From an uncultured Clostridia bacterium (GTDB lineage Bacteria > Bacillota > Clostridia > Christensenellales > UBA1242), in the NCBI GenBank assembly GCA_947303145.1, contig CAMYXB010000044.1, positions 1 to 7,978 of the forward strand: a stretch of DNA of 7,978 nt, read 5' to 3'. This document shows, piece after piece, positions 6,224 to 7,978 of the stretch (position 1 is the stretch's first letter; each line of letters starts with the position of its first letter). Made by a program: the position numbers and the translations under genes. Below the pieces are notes generated by a model. The model had not been told where the DNA came from, did no database searches, and saw only the letters and a list, made by a program, of their open reading frames with translations.

Positions 6224-6247
6224 ACAATTAAAAGGCAATCATTATTC

Positions 6248-6799
6248 TCATATTCTGCCATAATATAATTCCTTGCCATGAATTATCCTAGACACATATT
6301 CGCTAGTCTCTCTATATGGGATTCTTATCAATGTAGAGCCATTGACAGAGTTGTCCTTATTCTTGAGCCATAGTCTAACTGCCGTCTCTCCAGCATTGTA
6401 TGCGGACAGATATACCTTGGTCGAGGGAAACTTGTCTCTCAAATAATTGAGATAATAGCACCCGTAGCGAATATTGGTGTCTACATCATAAAGTTTGTCT
6501 ATACTATATTCTTCACCTAGACTTTCCGCCACGAATTGTGCTGTGGCGGGAGATAGTTGCATCAGCCCCACAGCGCCACGCCTAGATACAGCATCTTTAT
6601 TAAAACTACTCTCTTCGTTGATAAGACTGGCGACAAGAGTTTTGTCTAGGTTATACTGCGTGCTATATTTTATAATGCTTTCCTCATATTTTAGTGGATA
6701 TCTTATGGCTGTAAACAGCGCTACTCCGCCCACTATTATCCCCACAAGTATAAAAAATGCGAGGACGAACACAACTCTTCTCTTACTTTTCGTTTTCAT
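6248..6799 (-). CDS. Membrane-anchored lytic transglycosylase, GH23/SLT family
   Basis: This 183-residue protein opens with basic residues (MKTKSKRR) and one hydrophobic segment (about 9-31) that should serve as an uncleaved signal anchor, leaving the catalytic domain outside the membrane. The SLT domain shows the catalytic Glu63 in EESSF, then GAVGLMQLSPATA (75-87), a NIRYGCYYL segment, the AYNAG motif (133-137), and a YRETSEYVSRI tail (162-172). These enzymes cleave the MurNAc-GlcNAc bond of peptidoglycan with formation of an anhydro ring and act in wall remodelling. The length is near the minimum for the family, with no extra wall-binding module. It lies 64 nt downstream of polA; in many Clostridia, as I recall, a similar gene follows polA and coaE, so coaE may have been lost or moved here. 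No Shine-Dalgarno sequence precedes the ATG, which sits at one end of a palindrome (6797-6813). Confidence 0.93.
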   Translation of the reverse strand: MKTKSKRRVVFVLAFFILVGIIVGGVALFTAIRYPLKYEESIIKYSTQYNLDKTLVASLINEESSFNKDAVSRRGAVGLMQLSPATAQFVAESLGEEYSIDKLYDVDTNIRYGCYYLNYLRDKFPSTKVYLSAYNAGETAVRLWLKNKDNSVNGSTLIRIPYRETSEYVSRIIHGKELYYGRI

Positions 6800-6813
6800 A
6801 CAATTATTGTATG
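6797..6813. repeat. Inverted repeat spanning the transglycosylase start codon
   Basis: Eight-base arms CATACAAT and ATTGTATG flank one central base, and the transglycosylase start codon lies within the outer end of one arm. On the minus strand the TACAAT here also resembles a -10 box that ends six bases before the ATG, which together with the missing Shine-Dalgarno hints at a leaderless transcript. There is no good -35 box. As RNA it could fold as a 7-bp stem with a 3-nt loop that buries the start codon. Confidence 0.45.
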
Positions 6814-6863
6814 TGATTTACTAAAATTTATTTGAGAAAGAGAAAAATATTTTTGTATATCTA

Positions 6864-7978
6864 CTAGCAGTCGAACCAAGTCTTGCCAAATGACACGTCT
6901 ACGACAAGTGGAACAGAGAGTTTGACTACATTCTCCATGTTTTCCTTAAGAATATTGCACACCTCCCCCACTTCTTCTCTCGGGCAATCGATAATGAGTT
7001 CATCATGGACTTGCAGTATCATTTTACTTCTCATATTGCGAGATTTCAGCTCTCTAGCCACTTTAATCATAGCGAGTTTGATGATGTCACTAGCAGTGCC
7101 CTGAAGTGGCATATTCATCGCTATCCTTTCTCCGAACTGCCTTGTCATATAATTAGGCGAATCTAGTTCTATTATTCGTCTACGTCTATTGAAAAGGGTG
7201 AAAGCATAACCTGTTTTCTTGGCAGTGTCTATGTTGTTGTCCATAAATTGCTTTATCCTAGGATAACGCTCGAAGTATTTGTCTATATATCTCTTGGCTT
7301 CCTTCCTTGATGTGCCAATATTCTGTGACAAGCCGAATTGAGATATGCCATAGATTATGCCGAAATTGGTGGCCTTAGCAGTCCTACGCATAAGAGGAGT
7401 GACCTCTTGAATGGGCACATCAAATATCTCACTGGCTGTGACAGAGTGAATGTCTATATTCTCTCTAAAAGCGTCTATCAAATACTTGTCATCACTCATG
7501 TGGGCAAGAAGCCGAAGTTCAATTTGTGAGTAATCCGCACTGACCAATCCCCCGTCCTCAAAATTGGACACAAACATCTTCCTAAGAGCCCTGCCCTCGT
7601 CATCTCTAACGGGTATATTCTGCAGATTGGGCTTACTTGAGGACAATCTGCCTGTTTGAGTGAGTGTTTGGTTGAACATTGTGTGGATAACTGGACTGGT
7701 GGCTATAAGCGGTCCGTAAGGCTCGACATAAGTGGAGAGAAATTTGCTCACCTTACGATATCTTATAATAGCGGGTATGATGGGGTGAAGGTCACACATC
7801 TCCTCTAAATGCTCTATGCTGGTAGATTTTTTCTTATTATTGCCTGACACAAGCCCTAATCTATCGAACAACACTTCTCCCAGTTGCTTAGGAGAATTGA
7901 CATTGAAATCGAAGCCGGCAATACGCTTTATATTCTCTTCCATATCCTTGACTTCGGCAGAATATCTGCTCTTGATGT
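6864..7978 (-). CDS. polA: DNA polymerase I, C-terminal polymerase domain (5' end outside the window)
   Basis: The minus-strand frame is open from the window edge to the TAG at 6864-6866, giving about 370 residues out of the roughly 850-900 expected. The Met codon at 7943 is internal, because conserved sequence continues upstream of it. Counting from that Met, the palm and fingers motifs are FNVNSPKQLGEVLF (13-26), TGRLSSSKPNLQNIPVR (97-113), motif A DYSQIELRLLAH with Asp137, motif B RRTAKATNFGIIYG (186-199, with Phe194 in the dNTP-binding helix), QGTASDIIK (281-289), and motif C QVHDEL with Asp314. Both metal-binding aspartates are present, so the polymerase looks active. It fills gaps in repair and removes Okazaki primers. 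The 5'-nuclease and 3'-exonuclease regions lie to the right of the window and cannot be judged. The transglycosylase gene follows after 64 nt. Confidence 0.97.
   Translation of the reverse strand, partial: IKSRYSAEVKDMEENIKRIAGFDFNVNSPKQLGEVLFDRLGLVSGNNKKKSTSIEHLEEMCDLHPIIPAIIRYRKVSKFLSTYVEPYGPLIATSPVIHTMFNQTLTQTGRLSSSKPNLQNIPVRDDEGRALRKMFVSNFEDGGLVSADYSQIELRLLAHMSDDKYLIDAFRENIDIHSVTASEIFDVPIQEVTPLMRRTAKATNFGIIYGISQFGLSQNIGTSRKEAKRYIDKYFERYPRIKQFMDNNIDTAKKTGYAFTLFNRRRRIIELDSPNYMTRQFGERIAMNMPLQGTASDIIKLAMIKVARELKSRNMRSKMILQVHDELIIDCPREEVGEVCNILKENMENVVKLSVPLVVDVSFGKTWFDC

Noticed and set aside
6495..6824. Plus-strand open frame of 109 codons
   Set aside because: It mirrors the lytic transglycosylase gene and has no ribosome binding site or domain of its own.
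6843..6854. AAAAATATTTTT palindrome after polA, considered as a terminator
   Set aside because: It is made only of A-T pairs and has no loop or proper T-tract, so it would not form a stable terminator hairpin.

Overview
The window is AT-rich bacterial chromosome. It most resembles a low-GC Bacillota, probably an uncultured Clostridia-like lineage. The reasons are the DegV protein, the minus-strand neighbourhood of polA next to a small membrane-anchored lytic transglycosylase, frequent AUA (Ile) and AGA (Arg) codons, and strong AGGAGG/AAGGGG-type ribosome binding sites. TAA, TAG and TGA all end genes, so the code looks standard. I saw no mobile elements, rRNA, tRNA or CRISPR. Coding density is high, and no gene-free stretch exceeds about 140 bases.

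Layout. On the plus strand, 1-646 is the 3' part of a DegV-family lipid-binding protein. It converges on a minus-strand gene series and is separated from it by a symmetrical A-tract/T-tract hairpin at 661-695. The minus strand, read in transcription order from right to left, carries: the C-terminal polymerase part of DNA polymerase I (polA, cut by the window end); a membrane-anchored GH23 lytic transglycosylase; a structured 141-bp gap with a hairpin, a 14-bp palindrome and a likely promoter; then rsfS, a gene fusing a PAP2-type membrane domain to TsaE, tsaB, a rimI-like acetyltransferase, an alpha/beta hydrolase, and a MurF-type Mur ligase with an added N-terminal membrane domain.

How the genes work together. 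rsfS, the TsaE fusion, tsaB and rimI are tightly packed (1-nt overlap, then gaps of about 6-15 nt) and all concern translation: ribosome silencing, t6A37 modification of tRNA, and N-terminal acetylation of a ribosomal protein. The last two genes look like a cell-envelope pair: the hydrolase and the Mur ligase are 9 nt apart, and the Mur ligase ribosome binding site overlaps the hydrolase stop codon. tsaD, the catalytic partner of TsaB/TsaE that often follows rimI, is absent here and its usual place is taken by the hydrolase.

The most unusual item is the PAP2-TsaE fusion at 4275-5648. Its PAP2 half keeps motif 1 but lacks the catalytic His of motif 2 and both the Arg and the catalytic His of motif 3, while the TsaE half keeps an intact Walker A. 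It reads as a membrane-tethered TsaE on a dead phosphatase scaffold. The second is the MurF-like protein, in which roughly 190 residues of membrane segments stand where the canonical substrate-binding N-terminal domain should be.
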